A program made the position numbers and the translations under genes. From NCBI RefSeq assembly GCF_014203275.1, contig NZ_JACHIP010000001.1, positions 682,001 through 746,000 on the forward strand: a stretch of DNA of 64,000 nt. The letters run 5' to 3'. Positions 54,164-62,278 of the stretch are shown here, one piece after another (positions within the stretch are counted from its first letter, which is position 1; each line of letters begins with the position of its first letter). Below the pieces are notes generated by a model. It ran no database searches, was not told the origin of the DNA, and saw nothing but the letters and a program-made list of their open reading frames with translations. Source of the DNA: Granulicella aggregans (GTDB lineage: Bacteria > Acidobacteriota > Terriglobia > Terriglobales > Acidobacteriaceae).

Positions 54164-54760
54164 CTACATGCCGCCGTTACCGACATCCGCGGCAGCGGCA
54201 GCAGGATTTTCTGCGTCAAGATACTCTTCGATCACGCGATCCAGCGAACCTTGCGCCGCAAGGATGAAATCGATTGCATCGCGCCCGGCCCCATGACCTC
54301 CGCCGTTCGGCGTGACGTAGTGGGCCATCGCCTTCACCTGCGGCCTTGCGTTCGCGGTCGCAATAGCGAGACCGCAGATCCGCATAACGGGGAAATCGAC
54401 GATATCATCGCCCACATAGGCGAGCTCTTCCATCGTGGTGCCTGTTTTGGCAACGATCTCTTCCGCGGCAGCGAGCTTGTGCGCCTGTCCCTGGTAGATG
54501 AACTCGACCTTGAGATCATTGGCTCGAATGGCTACTGTGCGGGAGCGGCGCTTGGTAATAATGCCGATGCGAAGGCCGCCGAGCCGGGCGAGCGAGATGC
54601 CCAGGCCGTCGTGGGCGGCGAAGCCCTTGAACTCGATGCCTTTGGCGTCGGCGCTGGAGCTTTCAGGAAGGACGAAGATCTGGCCGTCGGTCAAGACGCC
54701 ATCTACATCGAACACGATGACTTTGATCTTTTGTGCGCGTTCTTCAGCGGAAATCGGCAT
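54164..54760 (-). CDS. kdsC: 3-deoxy-D-manno-octulosonate 8-phosphate phosphatase
   Basis: 198 residues, HAD subfamily IIIA (KdsC type without cap domain). Motif I is DVDGVLTDG near residue 18, GLRIGIITKR is motif II, and EELAYVGDDIVDFPVM is motif IV; PNGGGHGAGRDAIDFIL is the KdsC C-terminal signature. It dephosphorylates KDO-8-phosphate to KDO, just before KdsB. Length and motifs match tetrameric KdsC. TAAGAT lies exactly 6 bases before the ATG. Confidence 0.93.
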   Translation of the reverse strand: MPISAEERAQKIKVIVFDVDGVLTDGQIFVLPESSSADAKGIEFKGFAAHDGLGISLARLGGLRIGIITKRRSRTVAIRANDLKVEFIYQGQAHKLAAAEEIVAKTGTTMEELAYVGDDIVDFPVMRICGLAIATANARPQVKAMAHYVTPNGGGHGAGRDAIDFILAAQGSLDRVIEEYLDAENPAAAAADVGNGGM

Positions 54761-54766
54761 TCCCTG

Positions 54767-54772
54767 ATCTTA
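54767..54772 (-). promoter_or_regulatory. TANNNT box (TAAGAT) 6 nt before kdsC
   Basis: On the minus strand TAAGAT, then CAGGGA (6 bases), then the ATG at 54760. The same box and spacing as at the MqnC-like gene. AGGGA lies too close to the ATG to be an efficient ribosome site. Confidence 0.45.
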
Positions 54773-54891
54773 CAGTCCAGGCCCACGGTAACGTTCCTCA
54801 TGCAAATAAATCGGGACTATCGCGACACGCCCCGGGGCATGCAATCACTAGATAGGGACGTGCGAATGCACGCCATGATTGGAGAATCACC

Positions 54892-55161
54892 ATGACGACT
54901 GCAACTGCAACACACGGAGTAGCGGCGGAGCATATCAAACGCTTCGATAAGAAAGTCACTGACATGCGACGTGCCGTCGCTGCACTTCCTGCGGACGATT
55001 CGTTCGAGACGCTGTTGAAGTTCATTCATCAGCCGGGCTGGACAACGATTGCCGAGGGCATCTTCTTTGAGGGCCTCGTTGATTCCATCACGCACCAGTC
55101 GCAGCAATTGGCCAATCTGCACTCCCAGTTGATGGCCGGTGCGGCACAGGTCGGGCGCTAG
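54892..55161 (+). CDS. Small soluble helical protein of unknown function
   Basis: 89 residues, no signal or membrane helix. GGAGAATCACC gives a good ribosome site. Two amphipathic helices are likely (HIKRFDKKVTDMRRAVAAL and FEGLVDSITHQSQQLANLHSQLM). An HQPGW motif lies between them. Not recognised as a family. It stands alone between divergent kdsC and convergent deoR. Confidence 0.65.
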   Translation: MTTATATHGVAAEHIKRFDKKVTDMRRAVAALPADDSFETLLKFIHQPGWTTIAEGIFFEGLVDSITHQSQQLANLHSQLMAGAAQVGR

Positions 55162-55213
55162 CCGTTCCGTCGAACGGGCAAGGCCGGCGCAAGGTTCCCC
55201 GGCTGGCCTTCCC
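55161..55213. terminator. Weak hairpins between convergent genes
   Basis: CCGTTC/GAACGG (55162-55167 with 55172-55177) and an AAGGCC...GGCCTT pair lie between two convergent stops. No T-run is present, so they are weak candidates for a shared terminator. Confidence 0.3.
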
Positions 55214-55229
55214 TGTCGCTTAACTTACT

Positions 55230-56015
55230 TCAAACCAAGGCAACACTTACTCCCTGACGCTCGAAGAGTTCCAGCATCCCGGGTTCCGCGCTGTTATCTG
55301 TGATGATGCACTGAACCTGTTCGATGGGACACACCTGCATGGCGGAGATCATGCCGATCTTGCTCGAATCGGCTACGACGACGACCTGCTTGGAGTGCTT
55401 CACCATCTCATTCAAGATCAGCGCCTCGTCAGACTCAATCACAGTGATCCCGTGCTTCGGGTGGACGCCGCAGGCTCCGAGAAAGAGCTTGTCGAAGAAG
55501 AGTCGCTGCAACGAATCGAAGGCCGTCGCACCGACCATGGAGAACGAGCCCGGCCACCGGATCGCGCCGCCTGTCAGGGTGATGCGAAGATTCGGCAGGC
55601 TGGATAGCTCCATGCCGATGTTCACCGCGCTGGTCACGATGTGGATTCCTTCGCGATGCCGCAGGCTGCGGGCCACCTGTGTAGTCGTCGTGCCAGGGGA
55701 GAGCGCAATGGTCTCGCCATCGGCGACCATCGCGGCGGCCGAAAGCGCGATCCGCCGCTTCTCATCCGCGAATCTCTCCTCCCGCAAGGGGAACGCTGCG
55801 TCGAAACGGAACGGCTCGTAGGCCATCTTTCCGGCGACCTCAGCCCCTCCATGGCGGCGATTCACGAGGCCTCGTTCTTCCAACTTGATCAGATCACGGC
55901 GCACGCTGGCCGGCGAGGCATCCACGGCCAGCGCTAGTTCCTCAACGCTGCCCTTGCCCTTTTGCAGCAGCAGATGAAGTATCTGCGTCGCCCGATCTTG
56001 TTTCGTTGCAGTCAT
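55230..56015 (-). CDS. DeoR-family sugar-responsive repressor
   Basis: 261 residues. The N-terminal HTH_DeoR is GSVEELALAVDASPASVRRDLIKLEERGLV followed by RRHGGA, and the sensor domain (DeoRC) has ALSPGTTTTQVARSL, DKLFLGACGVHPKHGITV and VVVADSSKIG, the sugar-phosphate-binding features of the family. It is divergent from a TonB receptor gene; the 270-bp intergenic region holds an inverted repeat and a promoter, which makes the receptor locus the likely target (inference). Confidence 0.9.
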   Translation of the reverse strand: MTATKQDRATQILHLLLQKGKGSVEELALAVDASPASVRRDLIKLEERGLVNRRHGGAEVAGKMAYEPFRFDAAFPLREERFADEKRRIALSAAAMVADGETIALSPGTTTTQVARSLRHREGIHIVTSAVNIGMELSSLPNLRITLTGGAIRWPGSFSMVGATAFDSLQRLFFDKLFLGACGVHPKHGITVIESDEALILNEMVKHSKQVVVVADSSKIGMISAMQVCPIEQVQCIITDNSAEPGMLELFERQGVSVALV

Positions 56016-56109
56016 TTCCTAGCGAATCTCCTTCGGAACCATGCTACGTGAAGCGGGAAACAGACGCATCGTTTGTCTTGTGCAACCGATGAAGCAGTTT
56101 ATTCAATTT

Positions 56110-56138
56110 CGTGACGCATAGTGAAAATAATCGTCACG
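56110..56138. promoter_or_regulatory. Candidate DeoR operator (inverted repeat)
   Basis: CGTGACG (56110-56116) and CGTCACG (56132-56138) are perfect inverse complements with a 15-base AT-rich spacer. They lie between the divergent deoR and TonB receptor starts and 15 bases upstream of the receptor's -35 box. Confidence 0.5.
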
Positions 56139-56153
56139 TTTTTGATTATTTGA

Positions 56154-56182
56154 TTGACAGCTCATCAACAAATTCCTATTCT
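56154..56182 (+). promoter_or_regulatory. Strong sigma70-type promoter of the TonB receptor
   Basis: A perfect -35 TTGACA (56154-56159), a 17-base spacer and TATTCT (56177-56182). The ATG is about 97 bases downstream of the expected start, leaving a long leader. Confidence 0.7.
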
Positions 56183-56285
56183 CAGTTCTCACAAGCCAAT
56201 CTTTAATCGCACATTCACAAGCCGTGACCGATTCCGGATTCGGTAGAGCCACAAGACAATTCCGAACCAACAGGAGTGTTCGACA

Positions 56286-59200
56286 ATGAGTACCAAGACC
56301 AACCGCTTTTTCACCGCTCTCTGTCTCCTCTTGCTGGCCGCGAGCTGCCTTCTACCGAATCTGGCCGGCGCCCAAACCGTTGACGGAGCCGTGACCGGAC
56401 AGGTGACAGACGCTAGCGGAGCGGCGATTCCCGGCGCGACCGTGACCGTGACCAACACCGCAACCGGGGTGAGCACGCCGGTCCAGACCAATAAAGACGG
56501 CATCTACTCGGCGCGTTTCCTGCCAATCGGGCAGTACAAGATCAGCACCACGGCGACCGGCTTCGCGGAGAAGCAAACCGCGCCTTTCCCGCTTGAGATC
56601 AATCAGACGGTGAAGATCAACACGGTGCTGGCAGTCGGTGGGGCCAACAGTTCCGTTGAAGTGACCGATTCTGCGCCAATCATCAACACCACCGACGGGG
56701 TGATCGGAACGACATTCTCCGAGAACGAAATCCAGACCCTTCCGCTTGAGGGTCGCAACTTCGAGTCAGTCGCCCTGTTTACGCCGGGCGTTGTGATGAC
56801 CGATCCAACCGGGTTGACCGGCAGCAATGCCATTGAGCGCAGCACGACGAGCAACAACCTGATCTCTGTAAACGGAAATCGCGGCCAGGCAAACTACTAC
56901 ACCCTGGATGGTGTAGACCTGAACGAGCCACAGAACAACCAGATCTCCTATAATCCCGCGCCCGATGCGCTGCAGGAGATCAAGGTCATCTCCGGGAACG
57001 CGCCTGCCATCTACGGCAACGTGAACGGTGGCGACATCGTGTCCGTTCTGAAGAGCGGAACCAACGCGTTCCACGGCAACGCCTATGCCTATCTGCAGAA
57101 CGACAAGCTGAACGCCAACAGCTGGATCAACAAGAACCGCGGACAGAACATCAATCGCTATACCCAGACGACGTTCGGTGGCACCTTCGGCGGCCCGGTT
57201 CGTATACCGCACTTCTATAACGGTCACGACAAGCTCTTCTTCTTCGGCGACTATGAAGGCGTTCGTCGCCCCGCCAGCAGCGCAGCTTCCTACCAGGTAC
57301 TGACGCCCGCCATGCTGTCCGGCGACTTCTCTGCGATCCCTTTCCAGCTTTACAACTCCCAGGTCTTCAACACCGCGACCAACTCGTACCAGCCGTTCGT
57401 CAACAATCAGGTACCGGTCAACAACCCCGTTGCAAAGTACCTGGCTGCGCACTCCAATCTTTACCCGACACCGAATGCTCCAGCCGATACCGGCACCTAT
57501 ATTCCCCGCTTCAATGGAACCGAGCGCGGCTACCTGGTAAATAACCAGTTCGATGCCAAGATCGACTGGACCCCCGGGACCGCCGACCACATCTCTGGTT
57601 TCTATGCGCAGTCGCGGGCGCGCGACGGTAAGGACACTGTCTTCCCGATCGGCTTTTCGGGCGTGAACAGCTTCCCGACGACCTTGTTCGGAGCAAGCTG
57701 GGTCCACACTTTCTCCTCGGCGATCGTGAACCAGTTCAACGCCGGCTTTACGCGGACCAACTGGAACCAGGGCGTGCCGATCGATCGCTTCGGCAGCTTT
57801 GGGACATCCGGCGACCAGCAGGTTGGCATTCCCTTTGGCGCACAGCGCTATGTTGGATTCACCGAGCAGACCATCGACGGAGCTCAGTCGATCGGGAACC
57901 GCGCCGCACCGCAGCTGCTTATCGATAACACATTCGGTTACAACGACAACTTCACCTGGCAGAAGGGCAAGCACCTCCTTACGATCGGCGCTCAGGCGGT
58001 TCGCTACCAACAGGACTATACGCAGAGCCAGAACGCCGGTGCTCTCGGCTTCTTCCACTACAACGGAAGCTTCACCGAAAATCCCGCCGACTCGTCCAAC
58101 TCACTGCCTGCAGCTGACTTCATCTTCGATGCGGCGCACGACAATGGCCTCCAAGACGGTGGCGAGTTTGGCAATCGCCAGTGGCGGGTTGCAGGCTACT
58201 TCCAGGACGACTGGAAGCTGCTTCCCAAGCTGACCGTCAACCTCGGCATCCGCTACGAGTTTGACCAGCCCATGACCGAGGCCAACAACAAGAACGCGAA
58301 CATCATCCCCCTGAATGGCGGTACGCTCGAATACGCCAAGGCCGTTCCGTTCGGAGCGCCGGCGGGCTCGATCGTTTGCCCCACTACCGCCTGCTATAAC
58401 GCCAACTACAAGCAGATCATGCCGCGCATCGGCTTCGCCTATCAGGCCGCCTCGAACATCTCGATTCGCGGTGGCTATGGAGCGACCAGCTTCTTCGAAG
58501 GCAACGCTGCCAATCAGCGCCTCACCGATAACCCGCCACTCGTCTCGACCTTCAACCTCACGGGCATCACCGCGAACTACAACGCCGCTAACCCTGCCGC
58601 GAGCTCCGCTGGCGTCGCGATTCACGCATCCCAGGGCTTCACGGTCGGATCAAGCGCCTTCTCGGCAAATGGTTCCGGGTATAGCGCATGGCCGCAAAAC
58701 ATTCAGCCTGCCTACATTCAGCAGTACAACTTGACGCTGGAGACGCAGCTCAGCTCCAATACTTCCCTCTCAATGGGTTACGTCGGCCAGACCGGCCGCC
58801 ACCTGATCGACTACGGCAACGAGAATCAGTTCACGCAGGCTCAGGCAAAGGACGTGAATGCCCTGCTAGCTGCCAACCCGAACGCAACAATCCCCACGGC
58901 TGATTTGACGCCCTACTACAACCTCGCCGGAGCCGGCGGTGCCGTCCTCGTCACAGAGTCCCGTGCCGTGTCGAACTACAACGGCCTCCAGGTAACCGTT
59001 CGCCGTCAGCAGTCCCGCGGCCTTGAGTACAACTTCAACTACACCTTCGCCAAGTCCATCAGCAACGCTGCCGGCAACTACGGCGTTCCCAACACCGCTA
59101 CGACCAGCGGCGATCAGACCTTCCAGGATTACTACAACAGCAAGGCCGACTACGGTGTCTCCGGCGACGACATTCGTCACCAGTTCAATGCCGTCATCGT

Positions 59201-59756
59201 GTATGCCCTGCCCTACGGTCGCGGACGCCAGTTTGGTGCCGGATCGAACATCTTGCTGCAAGAAGTACTTGGCGGATGGTCGCTGACCAATGCCTTCAAG
59301 GCCTTCACCGGTCCGCCGGTTACGATCACCGCGAATGGCGGCAACACTAACTCCTATGGTGGCGCCCGTGCAAACCAGTACGGACACATCAAGATTCGTA
59401 ACCGCAACATCAACCACTGGTTCGGAACTGACCCTTCAGCGACAACCTGCACAGATGGCTCCGGCGTTCAGACGAATGGTTGCGCTTATGGCCAGGCTTC
59501 CACGTACGAGTTTGGCACCGCAGCCAATGGCACTGAGCGCTCGCCGGGCTACTATCAGCTCGACACGTCGCTGTTCAAGGACTTCCAGGTCATCCGCGAG
59601 CAGAGCCTCGGCTTCCGGGCTGACTTCTTCAACATCATGAACGTCGCTGACTATGCCAATCCGGACAACAACATTCATGACACCAACTTCGGTGTTATCA
59701 GCAATGTTCGCAATCAGGAACGTCACATTCAACTCTCGCTCAACTACAAGTTCTAA
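56286..59756 (+). CDS. TonB-dependent receptor, Oar-like, of a glycan-type locus
   Basis: 1156 residues. Signal peptide (FFTALCLLLLAASCLLPNLAGAQ), CarboxypepD_reg domain (GAVTGQVTDASGAAIPGATVTV), a plug domain (IQTLPLEGRNFESVALFTPGV, LISVNGNRGQANYYTLDGVD, GGDIVSVLKSGTN) and a long barrel ending RHIQLSLNYKF. An AGGAG site lies 9 bases upstream. It presumably imports or binds a large saccharide or protein with TonB energy. The locus holds a DeoR regulator upstream and CutC, SGNH and GH18 genes downstream. Confidence 0.92.
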   Translation: MSTKTNRFFTALCLLLLAASCLLPNLAGAQTVDGAVTGQVTDASGAAIPGATVTVTNTATGVSTPVQTNKDGIYSARFLPIGQYKISTTATGFAEKQTAPFPLEINQTVKINTVLAVGGANSSVEVTDSAPIINTTDGVIGTTFSENEIQTLPLEGRNFESVALFTPGVVMTDPTGLTGSNAIERSTTSNNLISVNGNRGQANYYTLDGVDLNEPQNNQISYNPAPDALQEIKVISGNAPAIYGNVNGGDIVSVLKSGTNAFHGNAYAYLQNDKLNANSWINKNRGQNINRYTQTTFGGTFGGPVRIPHFYNGHDKLFFFGDYEGVRRPASSAASYQVLTPAMLSGDFSAIPFQLYNSQVFNTATNSYQPFVNNQVPVNNPVAKYLAAHSNLYPTPNAPADTGTYIPRFNGTERGYLVNNQFDAKIDWTPGTADHISGFYAQSRARDGKDTVFPIGFSGVNSFPTTLFGASWVHTFSSAIVNQFNAGFTRTNWNQGVPIDRFGSFGTSGDQQVGIPFGAQRYVGFTEQTIDGAQSIGNRAAPQLLIDNTFGYNDNFTWQKGKHLLTIGAQAVRYQQDYTQSQNAGALGFFHYNGSFTENPADSSNSLPAADFIFDAAHDNGLQDGGEFGNRQWRVAGYFQDDWKLLPKLTVNLGIRYEFDQPMTEANNKNANIIPLNGGTLEYAKAVPFGAPAGSIVCPTTACYNANYKQIMPRIGFAYQAASNISIRGGYGATSFFEGNAANQRLTDNPPLVSTFNLTGITANYNAANPAASSAGVAIHASQGFTVGSSAFSANGSGYSAWPQNIQPAYIQQYNLTLETQLSSNTSLSMGYVGQTGRHLIDYGNENQFTQAQAKDVNALLAANPNATIPTADLTPYYNLAGAGGAVLVTESRAVSNYNGLQVTVRRQQSRGLEYNFNYTFAKSISNAAGNYGVPNTATTSGDQTFQDYYNSKADYGVSGDDIRHQFNAVIVYALPYGRGRQFGAGSNILLQEVLGGWSLTNAFKAFTGPPVTITANGGNTNSYGGARANQYGHIKIRNRNINHWFGTDPSATTCTDGSGVQTNGCAYGQASTYEFGTAANGTERSPGYYQLDTSLFKDFQVIREQSLGFRADFFNIMNVADYANPDNNIHDTNFGVISNVRNQERHIQLSLNYKF

Positions 59757-59776
59757 CTCTGTCTAGCTCTGTAAGA

Positions 59777-59819
59777 CGCGGGTTGGGAGTTTACGCTCCT
59801 AGCCCGCGGCTGAGTTTTA
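59777..59819 (+). terminator. Terminator after the TonB receptor
   Basis: A 13-bp stem (59777-59789 with 59796-59808, including G-T pairs) is followed by GCTGAGTTTT. A modest but plausible rho-independent terminator. Confidence 0.6.
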
Positions 59820-59909
59820 TCAGCCGGTATGATTGTCTGGCAACATTGTCTTTTTTCATGTTCCGGGCATTCGTTGCACCGGTTCAGTTTTGTAGTGAAG
59901 AGCAATCCA

Positions 59910-60650
59910 ATGCGCAAGATAGTTTTTGAGTTGTGTGCCGAGACGATCGATGCCTGTCTCGCTGCCAAAGAAGGCGGCGCCAATCGCATAGAGCTCTGTT
60001 CCGCTCTCAGCGAGGGCGGCCTTACACCTAGCCACGGGCTGCTCTCCTACGCAGTCGCGCAGAGTGGCCTTCCCGTACATGTATTGATCCGTCCGCGTGG
60101 CGGAGACTTTGTCTACTCCGCGGCGGAGATCGCCGTGATGTGTACCGATATTGAGCACGCAAAGTTGTGCGGAGCTTCAGGAGTGGTACTCGGCATCCTG
60201 CGCCCCGACGCGACCGTTGACGTGGAAGCGACACAAGCCATGGTCAAGATGGCCCGGCCGATGGAGGTCACCTTTCATCGTGCCTTCGACGTTACGTCAT
60301 CGCTGCCACAGGCACTCGAAGATGTGATTACGAGCGGGTGCGAGCGCGTTCTCACCTCTGGAGGCGAGCGCGACGTCATGGTCGGGGTTCATTCTCTGGC
60401 AGCACTCGTGGAACAGGCAGCCGGTCGAATCGAGATCGCCGTAGGCGGCGGCCTGCGCATCCAGAATGCGGCCTCACTTAGCCAGACGATTGGCGCCCAA
60501 CACTTCCACGGATCACTTCGCCGGAAGACTTCAGCCCACACCGTTTCGACCGCGGATGATGCGATCGACGACTCTGAAGCTCTGGGCTTCGACTACACCG
60601 TCGACGCAGCGGAGATTCGGACGATGATCGATCTCCTGCAAAACGCCTAA
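59910..60650 (+). CDS. cutC: CutC family TIM-barrel protein
   Basis: 246 residues from the ATG at 59910. FELCAETIDACLAAKEGGANRIELCSALSEGGLTPS, VLIRPRGGDFVYS, TFHRAFDV and LTSGGERDV are conserved CutC motifs. CutC is named for copper homeostasis in E. coli, but its biochemical role is unsettled. Its place in a DeoR/TonB/SGNH/GH18 cluster argues for a sugar-related role here (inference). A longer frame from 59829 is rejected. Confidence 0.9.
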   Translation: MRKIVFELCAETIDACLAAKEGGANRIELCSALSEGGLTPSHGLLSYAVAQSGLPVHVLIRPRGGDFVYSAAEIAVMCTDIEHAKLCGASGVVLGILRPDATVDVEATQAMVKMARPMEVTFHRAFDVTSSLPQALEDVITSGCERVLTSGGERDVMVGVHSLAALVEQAAGRIEIAVGGGLRIQNAASLSQTIGAQHFHGSLRRKTSAHTVSTADDAIDDSEALGFDYTVDAAEIRTMIDLLQNA

Positions 60651-60662
60651 TCAGCGTTTGAC

Positions 60663-62213
60663 CTACGGTGTAGTGTTCAGCTTGCGAAATGTATCCGCCA
60701 AGGCATCGGCCCAGATTTCGTATCCAGCATCGGTCGGATGCACACCGTCTGACATCATCGACACGGGCAACGTTCCATCAGCGTCGAGAAACTTTGCGCC
60801 GATGTCGAGGTAAGTAACGGAAGCATCGTTGCCGAAGCGAGCTGACAACAGCTTGTTCGTCGCAATGATGCTGACGCGGAACGGATCCGCCGCGCTTCGT
60901 CCACGCGGAAGTATTGCCATGACGATCAAACGGCTGCTCGGAGATCGTCTGTGAAGCTCCTCGCGGATCGCTTCGATGCCGGCGACAATCTCCTGTGGAG
61001 TACTGGCGCGGGCGTTGCTGCTTCCGGATAGGTTGTTCGTACCGATCATAAGGACGATGGCTCGCGGCGTAAGGCCGTCAAACTCCCCCTGCCGAAGCCT
61101 CCAGAGAACATTCTGTGTCCTGTCCCAACCGAAGCCAAGGTTGAGCACGGCACCTGCATCGTCCCTGAATAGATGTTGCCACGCCGTCGGCCCGTTGACG
61201 TGGTTTGCATTCGGCAAGCCGCCCCAGAAGTGCGTGATGGAATCGCCGATCATCACTACCCTCGGATTGATCCGCAGCTTCGTATTCAGTTCTGCATGAT
61301 GCCTCGCATACCAGTCGTACGAGTCCTGCTCAAGCTTCGGAACAGGTATCAGCGCCGTGTTGATCTCCGTCATAGCGTCAAGCGGCATCCGGGGCGAGTC
61401 GCCCATGAGCTTCGCCAGCGTCGGTTCGATCGCCTCCGCCATCATGCGCTGCCCGTTGGTGTCCGGATGCAGCGGCTTGCCATGCTGCGGCAGGCGCGGG
61501 TCGTAGAAGATCGAAGCATCGAGCTTGTTGTTCTTGTAAAAGATCGATCCCACCTCCAGATAGGTCACCCTTGGATTTTCGCTATAGCCGTTTGCGAGAT
61601 AAGCGTTGACTGCCAGGTCCGTTTCCGTCTTCGAATCTGAGATATCGCTCGGCAGGATGCCGAGCAGGAGAATCTTCGTCTCCGGCAGACGCTGCTCGAG
61701 ATTTGCAATCACTGCATCAATACCGACCTCTGTCTGCTCCGCACTCTCGGACTTGAAGCCTGTGTTGTTAGTTCCGATCAAGATCAACGCGACCGTCGGG
61801 TGAAGGCCCGCAACCTCGCCGTGATCGAGCCGCCACAATACGTTGGCCGTGGTGTCTCCGCTGAAGCCAAGGTTCAGTGCCTTACGGGGCTCATAGAAGG
61901 TCTTCCAGGTTGGTTGAAAGTTTTCGTCTGGCAGCGTCGACTTGTCGTAGTTGTTGGTGATCGAGTCGCCTATCAACAGAAGCTGGGTGTCTGGATGCTC
62001 AGCAACATCGTGCAGAACGGCCTCATGTCGCTGCTTCCACCAGTCCTCCGAGAGGCGATCCGCAGGAACCATCGCTGGATTCCCTGCTTGATTCAACGGC
62101 GCGGGACCGCTTGCGATCATCCTCATGGGAAGCAACGTAGCGGTCACGAAGATTACAGCCAGGTTTAGAGCGCATCCGCTCTTCTGAAGTCTTCTAGCCC
62201 ACATCCGTTTCAC
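60663..62213 (-). CDS. Double SGNH-hydrolase (GDSL esterase) protein
   Basis: 516 residues. Signal-like N-terminus, then two SGNH domains. Domain 1 (about 45-270) has LLIGDSITNN, LNLGFSGDTT, LIGTNNTG and PLHPDTNGQR. Domain 2 (about 300-510) has VMIGDSITHFWGG, LNLGFGWDRT, MIGTNNLSG and SDGVHPTDAGY. Blocks I, II, III and V are all recognisable; in domain 1 the block V Asp (D-x-x-H) appears to be Lys. PAF-acetylhydrolase-like SGNH enzymes deacetylate sugars. AAGGAGGA precedes the GTG by 3 bases and an ATG (62204) by 12, so the start is uncertain. Confidence 0.88.
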   Translation of the reverse strand: MKRMWARRLQKSGCALNLAVIFVTATLLPMRMIASGPAPLNQAGNPAMVPADRLSEDWWKQRHEAVLHDVAEHPDTQLLLIGDSITNNYDKSTLPDENFQPTWKTFYEPRKALNLGFSGDTTANVLWRLDHGEVAGLHPTVALILIGTNNTGFKSESAEQTEVGIDAVIANLEQRLPETKILLLGILPSDISDSKTETDLAVNAYLANGYSENPRVTYLEVGSIFYKNNKLDASIFYDPRLPQHGKPLHPDTNGQRMMAEAIEPTLAKLMGDSPRMPLDAMTEINTALIPVPKLEQDSYDWYARHHAELNTKLRINPRVVMIGDSITHFWGGLPNANHVNGPTAWQHLFRDDAGAVLNLGFGWDRTQNVLWRLRQGEFDGLTPRAIVLMIGTNNLSGSSNARASTPQEIVAGIEAIREELHRRSPSSRLIVMAILPRGRSAADPFRVSIIATNKLLSARFGNDASVTYLDIGAKFLDADGTLPVSMMSDGVHPTDAGYEIWADALADTFRKLNTTP

Positions 62214-62230
62214 GGTCCTCCTTAGACGGC

Positions 62231-62254
62231 GTGGGCCCGCTTGCGCGGGCCCAC
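62231..62254. repeat. Strong 10-bp hairpin between GH18 and SGNH genes
   Basis: GTGGGCCCGC (62231-62240) and GCGGGCCCAC (62245-62254) are perfect complements around a four-base loop. It lies between two genes on the same strand and lacks a T-run, so it may protect or partially terminate the transcript. Confidence 0.5.
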
Positions 62255-62278
62255 TTTGCGAAGCCTACCAGAACGGGA

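Noticed and set aside
56766..58058. A 430-residue minus-strand frame opposite the second TonB receptor
   Set aside because: Same reasoning: it lies wholly inside a real receptor gene on the other strand and has no recognisable motif.
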